A program made the position numbers and the translations under genes. 10,909 nucleotides of DNA from CALOAD01 sp942491415. Its GTDB lineage: Bacteria; Cyanobacteriota; Vampirovibrionia; Gastranaerophilales; CALOAD01. Below are positions 1 through 7,168 of this stretch, piece by piece. The stretch spans positions 1 through 10,909 of the forward strand of contig CALOAD010000013.1 of assembly GCA_942491415.1 (NCBI GenBank). Direction: 5' to 3'. Position 1 is the first letter of the stretch. Each line of letters opens with the position of its first letter. Below the pieces are notes generated by a model. The model saw only the letters and a program-made list of their open reading frames with translations. It was not told where the DNA came from and ran no database searches.

Positions 1-190
1 AACAACTTGTTCATAAGTTTGATTTGTATAATCATAAAGAGAATATTTGTTGTTGTTCCATCTAGATCTATATCAAATGCACCTGAGCCTGTATATGTAC
101 CAGCAGCAGATAAACTTGTTGAATTAATAACAGCATAATCATCGTTAATCGCATTTGAAATTGCGTTCATAATTGATGCATCAGTAAGTG
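1..190 (-). pseudogene. Inverted fragment of flagellin/FliD-like gene
   Basis: Read on the minus strand from about 190 down to 1, this stretch translates to a Ser/Thr/Asn-rich peptide that includes LTDASIMNAISNAINDDYA, then GAFDIDLDGTTTNI and, after one frame break, YDYTNQTYEQVV. It is the same coding sequence as the right arm of the inverted repeat. The pattern of a short beta-rich DIDLDGTTT stretch followed by a T-x-E-x-V-x-x-L-V-x-x-I-N helix resembles the flagellin hook IN motif (Pfam Flagellin_IN family), found in FliD and some flagellins. There is no start or stop codon, so it is only a fragment and probably a chimeric duplicate of the plus-strand copy. Confidence 0.45.
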
Positions 191-540
191 GATATAACAT
201 GCGTGTTGATCAACTTGCAAAGAGTGATTTAGTGGTATCAAATACAATGGCTTCAGCCGATGCAGTTACAAATAATGGATGGCATTCAAGGTTAGCAATT
301 TTACTAGTGGTAGAATTTTTCTCAACACTAGATGTTGAATTGCAGGGTTCAGAAACTAATGTATCAATTATGAACGCAATTTCAAATGCGATTAACGATG
401 ATTATGCTGTTATTAATTCAACAAGTTTATTTTCTGCTGGTATATATATATGGTGCCTCCAGTTAAATTGATATAGATCTCGATGCAACACAACAAATAT
501 TTCTTATGATTATACAAATCAAACTTATGAACAAGTTGTT
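1..540. repeat. Long imperfect inverted repeat with ~180-base spacer
   Basis: Bases 1-180, reverse complemented, match 360-540 almost throughout; for example TTATGAACAAGTTGTT at the end of the right arm pairs with the first bases of the window. The arms are about 180 bases each and the spacer is about 181-359. Mismatches and small indels cluster in the middle of the arms (around 40-110 and 430-500) rather than at codon third positions, which looks like read noise instead of divergence. Both arms encode the same peptide, ISNAINDDYAVINSTS, on opposite strands. The geometry (strand switch, then re-reading from about 180 bases upstream) is that of a fold-back chimera. A genuine invertible or palindromic duplication is the alternative. 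Confidence 0.9.
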
Positions 541-959
541 GATGATTTAGTTAATCAAATTAATGGAGATACTAGTGGTATTACTGCTCAAAAAGTTACA
601 GATGGGGGAATGTTTTCAAAATTAACTGTTGATGATAAAGAAAAATACATCTCAGTTACTCAATCTGTGCGATACTGGCACTCTATTAAGTACTTTTGGA
701 ATTGATATTACAAAAGAAAAAGCTGTTTCTGCTGTTGTTACTTCTTCAGTGTTTTCACTCTACTACTGATAATGCTAAAATTTCTTTTACTGCCAAAATA
801 ACTCGATATGATAATAGATTAATAATGTCAGATAACTGGATCAGCATTTAATTTCTTGGATTAACTAGTGGTTTATTATCCGCAAGAACTCAAGTTGTTG
901 GGGATGATGATGCCGGATTTTATGTATGATGCTTCAACTGCTGGGCTTAAAATTAATAA
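191..959 (+). pseudogene. Frameshifted fragment of flagellin/FliD-like protein with IN motifs
   Basis: No frame is open throughout, but joining frames gives a continuous extracellular-type protein. It reads MRVDQLAKSDLVVSNTMASA (199 onward), ISNAINDDYAVINSTS (about 376-423), DIDLDGTTTNISYDYTNQ (rebuilt with the left arm), QVVDDLVNQINGDTSGITAQ (about 532-591), STFGIDITKEKAVSAVV, then FNFLGLTSGLLSARTQVV near 850-900. The repeated pattern (beta strand, T-Y-E-Q-V-V-D-D-L-V-N-Q-I-N helix, GITA, later FLGLTSG) fits the flagellin hook IN motif of filament-cap FliD or related hook proteins. At least five frame breaks are visible (near 475, 667, 758, 836, 855 and 924). The reading stops being this family at ~957, where mutS2 begins without any stop codon or intergenic gap. 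Family call is moderate; FliD itself is a guess. Confidence 0.45.
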
Positions 960-2258
960 AAGGCAGGGCTGCATATTCCGGCGGATGAAGCTAATATTTA
1001 TCCGTTCTTAAAAATATTTGCTGATATTGGGGATGAACAGAGCTTAATTCAGAGTTTATCAACTTTTTCAGGGCATATAAAAAATATTATTGAAATTCTC
1101 GAAAACACAGACGAAAACACCCTAATTCTCATTGATGAAGTAGGGGCGGGTACTGATCCGATGGAAGGAACAGCTCTTGCAGAAGCTCTTATGGGTAATA
1201 TTCAGCAAAAAAGGGGCGAATGCTTTTGTTACAACGCATTTTAGTGAACTCAAAGCTCTTGCGTACACAAGAGAAGGTTTCTACAATGCCAGTGTAGAAT
1301 TTGATACAGAATCCCTTTCTCCTACTTACAGGCTGCTTATGGGATTGCCCGGCAAAAGTAATGCGATTTTTATCGCAGGAAACCTCGGGCTTGACCCGTC
1401 TATAGTTGAGGAAGCAAAGTATAATTATCTCAATAAAAAAGATCCCACCGGAGAAGTTCTTGAAGGTTTGCAGAACACGCAGCAGCAGCTTTCAAAGATG
1501 CTCGAGAAGTTGAAGAAAAGAAAAACCTTATCAAAGAACTGGAAGCTAATTACAACATTGAACTTGAAAAGTTAAAGACCCAAAAGAAAAAAATTATAAA
1601 TGTTTACAGGAAAAAATTTGATACAGTATATTTTGATGCAAAAGAAGAAATTAGCGGTATCTTAGAAGAAACCCGAAGAACACGAAGTGAAAAAATTGCT
1701 AAAAAATCATTAGGGAAGCTTGGAGATGCTGTTTCTGGCGGTAGGAAACTTCAGTATGATGAAAGCGGAAAGCTAGAGCCTGTTCATGACGCTATAAATT
1801 GGGATGTGGTTAAAATAGGTGATGATGTTTATATTAAAAGTCTTGGAAAAGAAGGTGTATTAATAAGTTTGCCTGATAAAAACGGTAATGTTCAGGTTGA
1901 AATAGGGATTTTGAAGACTAAAGTAAAAAAAGATGAAATTTTTAAATCTAAAAGAGGTAAGCCCAAAAAAGAAGAATACCGCCCAAAGCGAGGTTTCAAG
2001 ATAGAAAAAAGAGATGTGAACAATACTCTTGATTTGCGGGGGCTAAATGCGGAAGAGGCTCTTGTGAAAGTTGATTACTACCTTGATAATGCTAGTTTGG
2101 CTAATTTGTCTCCAGTTTATATTATTCACGGGCATGGCACAGGTAAATTGAGAAACGAAGTCAGGTACCACCTAAAAAAATCCGGCTATGTAGCAAAATT
2201 TCGCCCCGGCGAAGAAGGCGAAGGTGGAAACGGTGTTACCGTCGTTGATATTAAGTAA
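960..2258 (+). CDS. mutS2: MutS2-family ATPase/Smr nuclease, N-terminally truncated and frameshifted
   Basis: MutS2 is a non-canonical MutS homologue that acts on recombination intermediates and, in some bacteria, in ribosome rescue; it ends in an Smr nuclease domain. The reading starts abruptly at KAGLHIPADEANIYP and continues through FADIGDEQS, SLSTFSGHIKNI, the Walker B region LILIDEVGAGTDPMEGTALA (about 1122-1181) and TTHFSELKALAYTREGF. A charged coiled-coil follows (about 1480-1720), then a KOW-like segment (about 1806-1930) and a complete C-terminal Smr domain with LDLRG (2028-2042) and HGHGTGKLR (2127-2153). About 430 residues are present against nearly 800 in the family. The N-terminal clamp/lever region and the Walker A P-loop are missing. 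Two single-base frame breaks occur: an apparent extra A in the A run near 1204-1212 and a missing A near 1504. There is no natural start; the 5' edge is the join at ~957-960. Stop TAA at 2256-2258. Confidence 0.9.
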
Positions 2259-2264
2259 ATACTA

Positions 2265-2985
2265 CTAATAATCTATTTTTTTAAGAACTTTTGCAGCGCA
2301 TGAATAACCGCTATTATATGGAGATGTATAGTTTGTTCCTGAGGTTACACAGTTCCTGTTTAACTCAGAAGAATAAGCGTCATTTTGAACTCCAAAAGGT
2401 GCTACACCGTTTTCTATTATATACATTCCGTAGACATCTTTTCCCCATTGATTTGGTTTTTTAATCCGTTTACATCTACAACTATGGAGCCGCAATATTC
2501 ATAAAGGAGATGAGCTCTGCATGCTTTTGCAATCAACATTAGAGTAGTGAAAATTTATAATACTGCCGTCATTATGTATCAAAAGCAGAATAATATGATG
2601 GAAGAGCCGAACCTCCACCTGCTCCCTTAGGTCCTAAAAGATTTTGCTCCGGTGCTACGCAGCATTACTTCTGTGATTTGTATAATAGTTGTAAGAACAG
2701 TATTTTGTGTATTTTAAGTATGGTTTCATTTTGTTTGCCAGTATATTTGTACCGGGTTCTGCTCCACAAGTATAGGTGCTATATTTTTCACCGTTCCACC
2801 ATTATCATGATTTAAGTAGTTGAACTACAGAAGCCATTCCAGCATATTTTTTATTAGAAACCTATTCTATAATATTTATTATTCACGTCATTTACAAAAG
2901 TAGGAATAGTCAACGCAGCTACTATTCCAATAATTGCTAAAGTTGCCAGCACTTCAGCTAATGTAAAAGCTTTTCTTATTCGCAT
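2265..2985 (-). pseudogene. Type IV prepilin / pseudopilin-like protein, multiply frameshifted
   Basis: The minus-strand ATG at 2985 begins MRIRKAFTLAEVLATLAIIG, followed by IVAALTIPTFVNDVNN. This is a class III/IV prepilin signal: short basic leader, cleavage before Phe, Glu at mature position 5 and a ~20-residue hydrophobic helix. Position -1 is Ala rather than the usual Gly. The first frame stops after 43 codons (about 2854). In other frames the protein continues: KYAGMASVVQLLKS, TCGAEPGTNILANKMKPYLK, LLGPKGAGGGSALPSYYSAF, NDGSIINFHYSNVDCKS, YEYCGSIVVDVNGL, PNQWGKDVYGMYIIENGVAP and a C-terminus rich in Cys, Tyr and Asn ending KVLKKIDY. The VDVNG-PN-WGKDV-G pattern is one I associate with Gastranaerophilales pilin-like proteins. 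Rebuilt length is about 235-240 residues. It converges on mutS2, with only six bases between the stop codons. It could be a major pilin, minor pilin or pseudopilin. Confidence 0.8.
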
Positions 2986-3031
2986 ATGAATTTTACTGTA
3001 AACCTATTTTAAAAATTAAATCCCTGCTTGT

Positions 3032-3060
3032 ATTGTATACTATAAACCTGTGGGGTTCAA
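3032..3060 (-). promoter_or_regulatory. Probable sigma-70-type promoter of the prepilin gene
   Basis: On the minus strand TTGAAC (3060-3055) is followed, after exactly 17 bases, by TACAAT (3037-3032), which is one mismatch from TATAAT. The predicted start of transcription near 3025 gives a leader of about 40 bases before the prepilin ATG at 2985. No strong Shine-Dalgarno is visible in that leader. Confidence 0.5.
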
Positions 3061-3172
3061 TATAAATATTACAATAATATAAGGGGTATACAACATAAAT
3101 TCTTCGTTAAAAAGCAATTATAAACGAAAAAATTGATTTTAAAATTTTAGGCAATTTTTTTTATGTTTGGGT

Positions 3173-3198
3173 TTTTACTTATATAACGGGAAGTAAAA
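3173..3198. promoter_or_regulatory. Perfect 8-bp dyad just upstream of the EF-hand gene
   Basis: TTTTACTT (3173-3180) and AAGTAAAA (3191-3198) form a perfect inverted repeat around a 10-base centre. It ends 17 bases before the ATG at 3216. It may be an operator, or a leader hairpin that affects ribosome access. No clear Shine-Dalgarno lies between it and the ATG. A further AT-rich dyad lies just upstream (AAAAAATTG at 3127-3135 with CAATTTTTT at 3152-3160). Function is unknown. Confidence 0.35.
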
Positions 3199-3215
3199 TA
3201 GTAAGATAAATATTT

Positions 3216-3972
3216 ATGTCTTTTCAGATACAAAATAATATTGCTTTGATAAACGGAACAAACGGTCGTTACGATAAGAAGGTTAAAAATCCTGATATTC
3301 GTTATGGCAGAAATGTCATGGCTAATTATACGGAATATTCCCACAATATCGGTAAAATTCCAAAACTTCCAGTGCTTTTGATAAATTTGATCATAAACAA
3401 TTAAAGAAAGATCTTGAAGATTTATCGTCAGGAAAGGAAATTCTGAAAGTTTTGAAAAGCTGGATGCTCTTATTGATGCTGAAATTAAGAAATCTGACTG
3501 GATAACTCCTTCGGAATTTAATTTGAAATATTTGCCGGAAGAAGAAGTTAAGCCTAAGAATTTAAACAAATTAGCTCTCATGGGGGCGTCTTTTGAGTCT
3601 CTTGGAAAAAAATATTCGGTTTCAGTAAAGAAATTTAACAGGCAACTTCAGGAGAAGCTCGGAAATAACTTCTCTGTTGAAGCTTTTGACGTTGATAAAA
3701 ATAATAAAATAGATATAGCTGAAAATGCAGTTTCTTTTCTTCTGAAAGATATGTTGAAATCTGATGAAACATTGTCTAGAAACAATATAGACGGTACTTA
3801 TACTCATACAGAAGATATAAATTCGCTGATGTTCTTAAGAAAAGATATGCTTAAGGAAAGTTCAAGGGTAGCTTCGCAAGTATATAATGATTTTGAGCTT
3901 GATGAAGCAGCAAAAGACTTTAAGACGGAGAATAAACCTGGCTGGAAAAAGTTACTAGATTTCTTCTTTTAA
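3216..3972 (+). CDS. Unrecognised protein with a single EF-hand loop (frameshifted)
   Basis: I do not recognise this family. The reading starts at ATG 3216 (MSFQIQNNIALINGTNGRYD). It shifts frame near 3362 (SSAFDKFDHKQLKKDLEDL) and again near 3440 (SFEKLDALIDAEIKKSDWIT), then stays open to TAA at 3970-3972. The rebuilt protein is about 250 residues with no signal peptide or membrane segment. The most informative motif is FDVDKNNKIDIAE (about 3687-3725). It is a canonical EF-hand calcium loop with D, D, N, K, D, E at positions 1, 3, 5, 7, 9 and 12 and a hydrophobic residue at position 8. It is followed by a helix, NAVSFLLKDML. Only one loop is visible, so it may pair in a dimer or be a dockerin-like or structural calcium site. 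The rest is Lys/Glu-rich helix. It is divergent from the prepilin gene and upstream of the pil operon, but whether it works with pili is unknown. Confidence 0.6.
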
Positions 3973-4151
3973 GAAGCTCGTTTCGAATATTGCAAAATGT
4001 AAACTTGAATTTTTCAGAGCTGATTTTCAAGTATATTAAGTGTATATGCCTAATTTCTTAAAATCAGAATATGGTTTTTTATTTTCCGATACTTATATTT
4101 TCATGAAAATGAGTGTAATATGAATAATACGAGTCAAATGCAAGAGTAATT

Positions 4152-4175
4152 AAAAGCTTTCTATTAAAGCTTTTT
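4152..4175 (+). terminator. Rho-independent terminator-like hairpin after the EF-hand gene
   Basis: AAAAGCTTT (4152-4160) and AAAGCTTTT (4166-4174) form a perfect 9-bp stem with a 5-base loop (CTATT), running into a short T run before CC at 4176. The stem is AT-rich and the T tract is only about five long, so it would be weak. It lies about 180 bases after the stop of the EF-hand gene and before the pil operon. The hairpin is nearly symmetric and could act on either strand. Confidence 0.45.
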
Positions 4176-4341
4176 CCACTCAAATTCAACACAGGTTAAG
4201 ACTGATAAAGCAGTAAATTTATTTCTAGATTTCAATCCTAATAGCCTTTAAAGGTTTTAACCATTTTTTTTATCACAACTATACATTTTAATAAATTTTG
4301 CCATCAGTCCTTTGTCGTAAAGGGAATTGTTATGGCGTTTT

Positions 4342-4447
4342 TATACCTAAACTAAAATGGTTTTCAGATTAAGGACAACTTAAATTGATTATAGAAAATG
4401 TAATCTCTGAAAACAGGAATCACAAATTCACAATGGAACTATTATAA
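4342..4447 (+). repeat. ~105-bp imperfect direct repeat, copy A (upstream of pilM)
   Basis: Starts TATACCTAAAC and ends CAATGG-A-ATTATAA. It aligns over its whole length with 6341-6445 with one single-base gap and scattered substitutions, roughly 80 percent identical by eye. Inside is a dyad: GTTTTCAGATTA (4360-4371) opposite TAAT-CT-CTGAAAAC (4401-4414), with a two-base bulge (CT) and a ~29-base loop. The repeat ends 33 bases before the pilM ATG. Neither copy has an open frame through its whole length. It may be a short non-autonomous element or a structured leader RNA. Confidence 0.75.
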
Positions 4448-4480
4448 AGCTGAAAATTATTATAGGACAAGAGTTAAAGA

Positions 4481-5584
4481 ATGATTAGTCTTTTTAAAAA
4501 GTTTTCAAAAAATCATATAGGACTGGATATTTCTCCTGAAGGGATAACAATGGTTTTTCTAAAAAAGAAAAATGGTGAAACTTCCTTGCAAGAGCATATT
4601 TACAGACCTTTTCAGGAAAAAGTTTATCAAAATGGACAGATTGAAAATCCGGAAATTTTGAGTGAAGAGCTTAAATCAATAATCAGTGAGTGCAATTTCG
4701 ATACAAAAGAAACTGTAATCTCCGTACCTGGAAGTGCTGTGTTTATAAAGAAAATTACACTTCCTGATTTGCCTGCAGAAGAATTGAAAATGATAGCTTC
4801 GCAGGAAGCTTCTAAACATCTTCCTTTTGCTACAAATGAACTTAATGTTGATTTTCAAATCCTTGAGTCAACAAGAAGACCGGGAGAAACAGGGAAAATC
4901 GTTGATGTTGTTCTTTGCGCAATTTCAAAAGCAGTTGCCAGAAATTATCTTAATGCTGTTTTTGGTGCGGGTTTAGTTGTTAATGCTATTGATATTTCAC
5001 CATTTGCGATGATAAAATCACTTGCTAACGCTGAACTTATTAATGATGTTGAAAAAACTTATATTTCAGTTCTTATTGACTATACAAGCACTGATATTAA
5101 TATAATTCAAAATGGTATGCCTATGTTTACTCATAGTGTTCAGGTAGGACGAAAAAATATTATTGAATCCATAGCTAACAGTTTGACTAAAAAGAAACAA
5201 CTGGTTATCGATATGCTCCCTGAAGTTGCTTTAATCATTCCAGGGGAAGATATGAGCGAAAATGCAGACTTAAACAGAGCTTCTACTGCTGTAAGAGGTG
5301 TGTATAGCAATATTTCTGAGGAAATCAGAAAAGCAATAGACTTTTTTAATTCTGATAAAACAGAGCCCGTTGAAATTGAAACTGTATTTCTTGGCGGGAA
5401 CGGTGTTTGCGTTCAAAATATTGATAAATATCTATATAACAAACTTAAAATTGATACACAAATTTTTAATCCCTTTATAAACCTTTCAGAAGAACTTCAT
5501 AATGAGGAGAACTTATTATCTCCATTGAATATACCATCATTTTCCACAAGTATAGGCTTAGCATTAAAGGAACTTGAGAATTGA
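4481..5584 (+). CDS. pilM: Type IV pilus assembly protein PilM
   Basis: PilM is the cytoplasmic actin-like ATPase-fold protein that docks onto the N-terminal tail of PilN and ties the pilus alignment complex to the motor side. The gene is intact at 367 residues, the usual family size. Seen in order: an N-terminal HIGLDISPEGITMVFLKK (phosphate-1-like beta hairpin), ETVISVPGSAVFIKKITLP, the helix EELKMIASQEASKHLPF typical of PilM, SVLIDYTSTDINII (phosphate-2-like), MFTHSVQVGRKNI, VFLGGNGVCVQNID (adenosine-binding-like loop, GGNG instead of the more usual GGGA) and a C-terminal TSIGLALKEL. It opens the pilMNOPQ order, and its TGA stop overlaps the TTG start of pilN, implying coupled translation. 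The start ATG 4481 is the first in frame and gives the expected short basic N-terminus, although no strong Shine-Dalgarno precedes it. Confidence 0.93.
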   Translation: MISLFKKFSKNHIGLDISPEGITMVFLKKKNGETSLQEHIYRPFQEKVYQNGQIENPEILSEELKSIISECNFDTKETVISVPGSAVFIKKITLPDLPAEELKMIASQEASKHLPFATNELNVDFQILESTRRPGETGKIVDVVLCAISKAVARNYLNAVFGAGLVVNAIDISPFAMIKSLANAELINDVEKTYISVLIDYTSTDINIIQNGMPMFTHSVQVGRKNIIESIANSLTKKKQLVIDMLPEVALIIPGEDMSENADLNRASTAVRGVYSNISEEIRKAIDFFNSDKTEPVEIETVFLGGNGVCVQNIDKYLYNKLKIDTQIFNPFINLSEELHNEENLLSPLNIPSFSTSIGLALKELEN

Positions 5585-6287
5585 AAACTATAAATATAAA
5601 CTTAATAGGCGAGCTGGATAAGAGTCCTGAGTATAATAGAACCGTCATTCAAAGAGATAATTTGAATGTTGGGACAAAAATCTTTGTAGTTGTCTTTTTG
5701 GTAGGAATTTTTGTGATTTTTATCACTAGTTTTGCTACCTGGCTTGTTACTAATAATCTTTGCAGTAAACACAGACCTGAGCTTAATAAATTTATAAGAC
5801 GAGCATCAGAAACTTATAGATGAAGAAACAAATCTTTTAAATTTTAGAAAGAATCTTCAAAAAAATCTTGTAGTATCTAAATTTAAGTTATTAGCTAAAT
5901 CAGGTGAATAATACCTTTATTCCTTGGAGTATTGTGCTGAAAGACCTGGCTTGTAAAATTCCTACTAACATTGTTGTGCTTGATATAGATAAAACAAGTA
6001 CCGCTAGGCAGAGCAGAGGTTCAAATGAATTGCGTATCTCAGGAATTGTGCCGGCGTATAAAAACTCCTCTATGCCTAGAAATTTAAAAATTAAGCCACT
6101 TACAGCGATTTCATTCTTCATTTTGAATATAAACGAAGATAAAGATTCACTTCTCGGTAATGCCAAAATTGGAAGAATTGAGTATAAGGACGATAAAGAC
6201 GTTTATGAATTTGAAATAAAAACTAAAGTTTATACTTCAAATGAAAAAAAATTAGTGAAGACTAATAGAAAAACGCATAAATTATAA
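5581..6287 (+). CDS. pilN: Type IV pilus assembly protein PilN (frameshifted)
   Basis: PilN is a bitopic inner-membrane protein that binds PilM through its cytoplasmic N-terminus and pairs with PilO in the periplasm. The likely start is TTG 5581, overlapping the pilM stop. The N-terminus ININLIGELDK corresponds to the conserved INLLP-type PilM-binding motif. A membrane helix (IFVVVFLVGIFVIFITSFA) follows. The frame breaks between about 5770 and 5798 and is continued by DEETNLLNFRKNLQKNLVV, a coiled-coil-like stretch. It breaks again near 5902-5909 and resumes as FIPWSIVLKDLACKIPTNIV, the start of the ferredoxin-like periplasmic domain, ending in YEFEIKTKVYTSN and a basic tail. The rebuilt length of about 235 residues is normal for PilN. 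Its stop is followed by a REP-like palindrome and repeat copy B before pilO. Confidence 0.85.
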
Positions 6288-6290
6288 ATA

Positions 6291-6315
6291 GATCCTGAAA
6301 CAAGTTCAGGATGAC
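6291..6315. repeat. REP-like palindrome between pilN and pilO
   Basis: ATCCTGAA (6292-6299) and TTCAGGAT (6305-6312) form a perfect 8-bp stem around ACAAG, flanked by G and GAC. The motif resembles short CTGAA-ACAAG-TTCAG palindromes that I recall as dispersed intergenic repeats in several unrelated bacterial groups; this is from memory and unverified. There is no T run after it, so it is a poor terminator. Inside an operon, such a hairpin could stabilise the 3' end of the upstream message. Confidence 0.55.
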
Positions 6316-6340
6316 GATTTCAAAGAGGAAAATCGGATAC

Positions 6341-6445
6341 TATACCTAAACAAAAAAGGTTTTCAGATTGAAGATAACTTAAATTGATTGAAGAAAGCGT
6401 AATAACTGAAAAAAGAATCACAAATTAACAATGGAAATATTATAA
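6341..6445 (+). repeat. ~105-bp imperfect direct repeat, copy B (upstream of pilO)
   Basis: Second copy of the repeat seen at 4342-4447. The shared landmarks are in the same order: TATACCTAAAC, GGTTTTCAGATT, AACTTAAATTGATT, AATCACAAATT and ACAATGG. The internal dyad is TTTTCAG-ATT (6360-6369) opposite AAT-AA-CTGAAAA (6401-6412), again with a two-base bulge at the same place, AA here against CT in copy A. The copy ends two bases before the pilO ATG at 6448, so the element lies against the translation start of pilO. It includes TATAAT at 6441-6446, which is too close to the ATG for an ordinary promoter. Confidence 0.75.
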
Positions 6446-6447
6446 TC

Positions 6448-7165
6448 ATGAATAATTTAAAAAAAATAATATTTTTAAGCATAATACCTGCCTTTTTAAC
6501 GGTATTTTTTATCGTTAAGTTCACAGTACCTTCTGTGCAGGGGTATTTCGATTTAAAAAAGAAATTAGAATACAGAAAAAGCAGAGATAAAAACGACAAA
6601 AGAAAGTATAGAAAATCTTAAAGCAAATAAACTTCTTTTAGGGCAGTTAAACTCAGTAAATACAAAACTTGTAAACTTTGATGTTGAGTTTCCATCTGAA
6701 TTTAGAGATGAAATTTTGTTGATTGACTTAGAGATGTTTGCAGATGAAGCAATTAACAGAATAGTTAAACTTGAATCAATAGTCTGAAAGAAAGAGTTAA
6801 TATTGTTGATGCCGGGCAAGATAATAACGAAAAAACGCAAAAAAGAAGGAAAAAAGAAAAATCAGGAAGAAACGCAACCGGTAACAATAATGGAAAAACC
6901 TTTTGAAATAACAACAGTAGCTTATTACAACGAAGTTATAGAATTTGTTTCCTTTTTAGAAGATTATCAACGAAAAGTGAATATTGACAGTGTTTTTACA
7001 GAAGTATTCAATGATGATAAAAACAAGCCAAATCCAAGAGTTGAGTTGAAAATTAAAGGAAGTGTTTATAAGTCTAAATTAAATCAACAAGTTATTAACA
7101 ATATTGGTGTTAAGCCTACTAAAAAAGATAAAAGCTCTGATAATAATGTAAAAAGCAGGAAATAG
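6448..7165 (+). CDS. pilO: Type IV pilus assembly protein PilO (frameshifted)
   Basis: PilO is the inner-membrane partner of PilN; its periplasmic ferredoxin-like domain contacts PilP. ATG 6448 gives MNNLKKIIFLSIIPAFLTVF, a short basic tail and one membrane helix. The frame breaks in the A run near 6576-6581 and continues as EIKTTKESIENLKANKLLLG, a coiled-coil. An in-frame TGA at 6785 is best explained by a further pair of compensating indels, since the neighbouring frame reads LKERVNIVDAGQDNNEKTQ until the A-rich run near 6838-6860. The C-terminal domain then reads TIMEKPFEITTVAYYNEVIE, FVSFLEDYQRKVNIDSVF and PRVELKIKGSVYK, matching the PilO pattern of a final periplasmic alpha/beta unit. 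The rebuilt length of about 240 residues is slightly long because of the Lys/Glu-rich linker. The stop is followed three bases later by the pilP-like ATG. Confidence 0.8.
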
Positions 7166-7168
7166 CAG

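Larger units (their letters stand above)
3973..4480. other. Gene-free stretch upstream of pilM
   Basis: No credible coding region is seen on either strand here: frames are short and lack codon structure. It holds a long-loop dyad (CTGATTTT at 4020-4027 with AAAATCAG at 4060-4067, followed by T-rich sequence). It also holds a terminator-like hairpin at 4152-4175, the short palindrome CCTTTAAAGG near 4246, and copy A of the ~105-base repeat at 4342-4447. I found no convincing sigma-70 promoter for pilM. Its ATG at 4481 also lacks a strong Shine-Dalgarno. Confidence 0.6.

Noticed and set aside
1..960. Invertible flagellar phase-variation switch
   Set aside because: No invertase or recombination site is seen, and the arms are copies of coding sequence with noise, not short site-specific repeats. 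An artefact is the simpler explanation, so it is kept only as an alternative.
3147..3581. Minus-strand open frame of 144 codons opposite the EF-hand gene
   Set aside because: It overlaps the plus-strand gene, which has a recognisable EF-hand and matching readings on both sides of its frame breaks. The antisense peptide is Ile/Phe/Ser-rich with no motif, typical of the shadow of an AT-rich gene.
4020..4067. CTGATTTT/AAAATCAG dyad as the terminator of the EF-hand gene
   Set aside because: The loop is over 30 bases and the stem is AT-rich. The 4152-4175 hairpin is a better candidate.
4380..4447. Repeat copies A and B as remnants of a transposase C-terminus
   Set aside because: A partial reading LKLI-E-VI-E is shared, but both copies have an in-frame stop just upstream and differ by a one-base gap inside. 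No transposase motif is visible.
6785..6787. In-frame TGA in pilO as evidence of UGA recoding
   Set aside because: The neighbouring frame reads sensible sequence across the TGA for about 20 codons, so two compensating indels explain it. Other breaks in the window are true frame changes that recoding would not fix.
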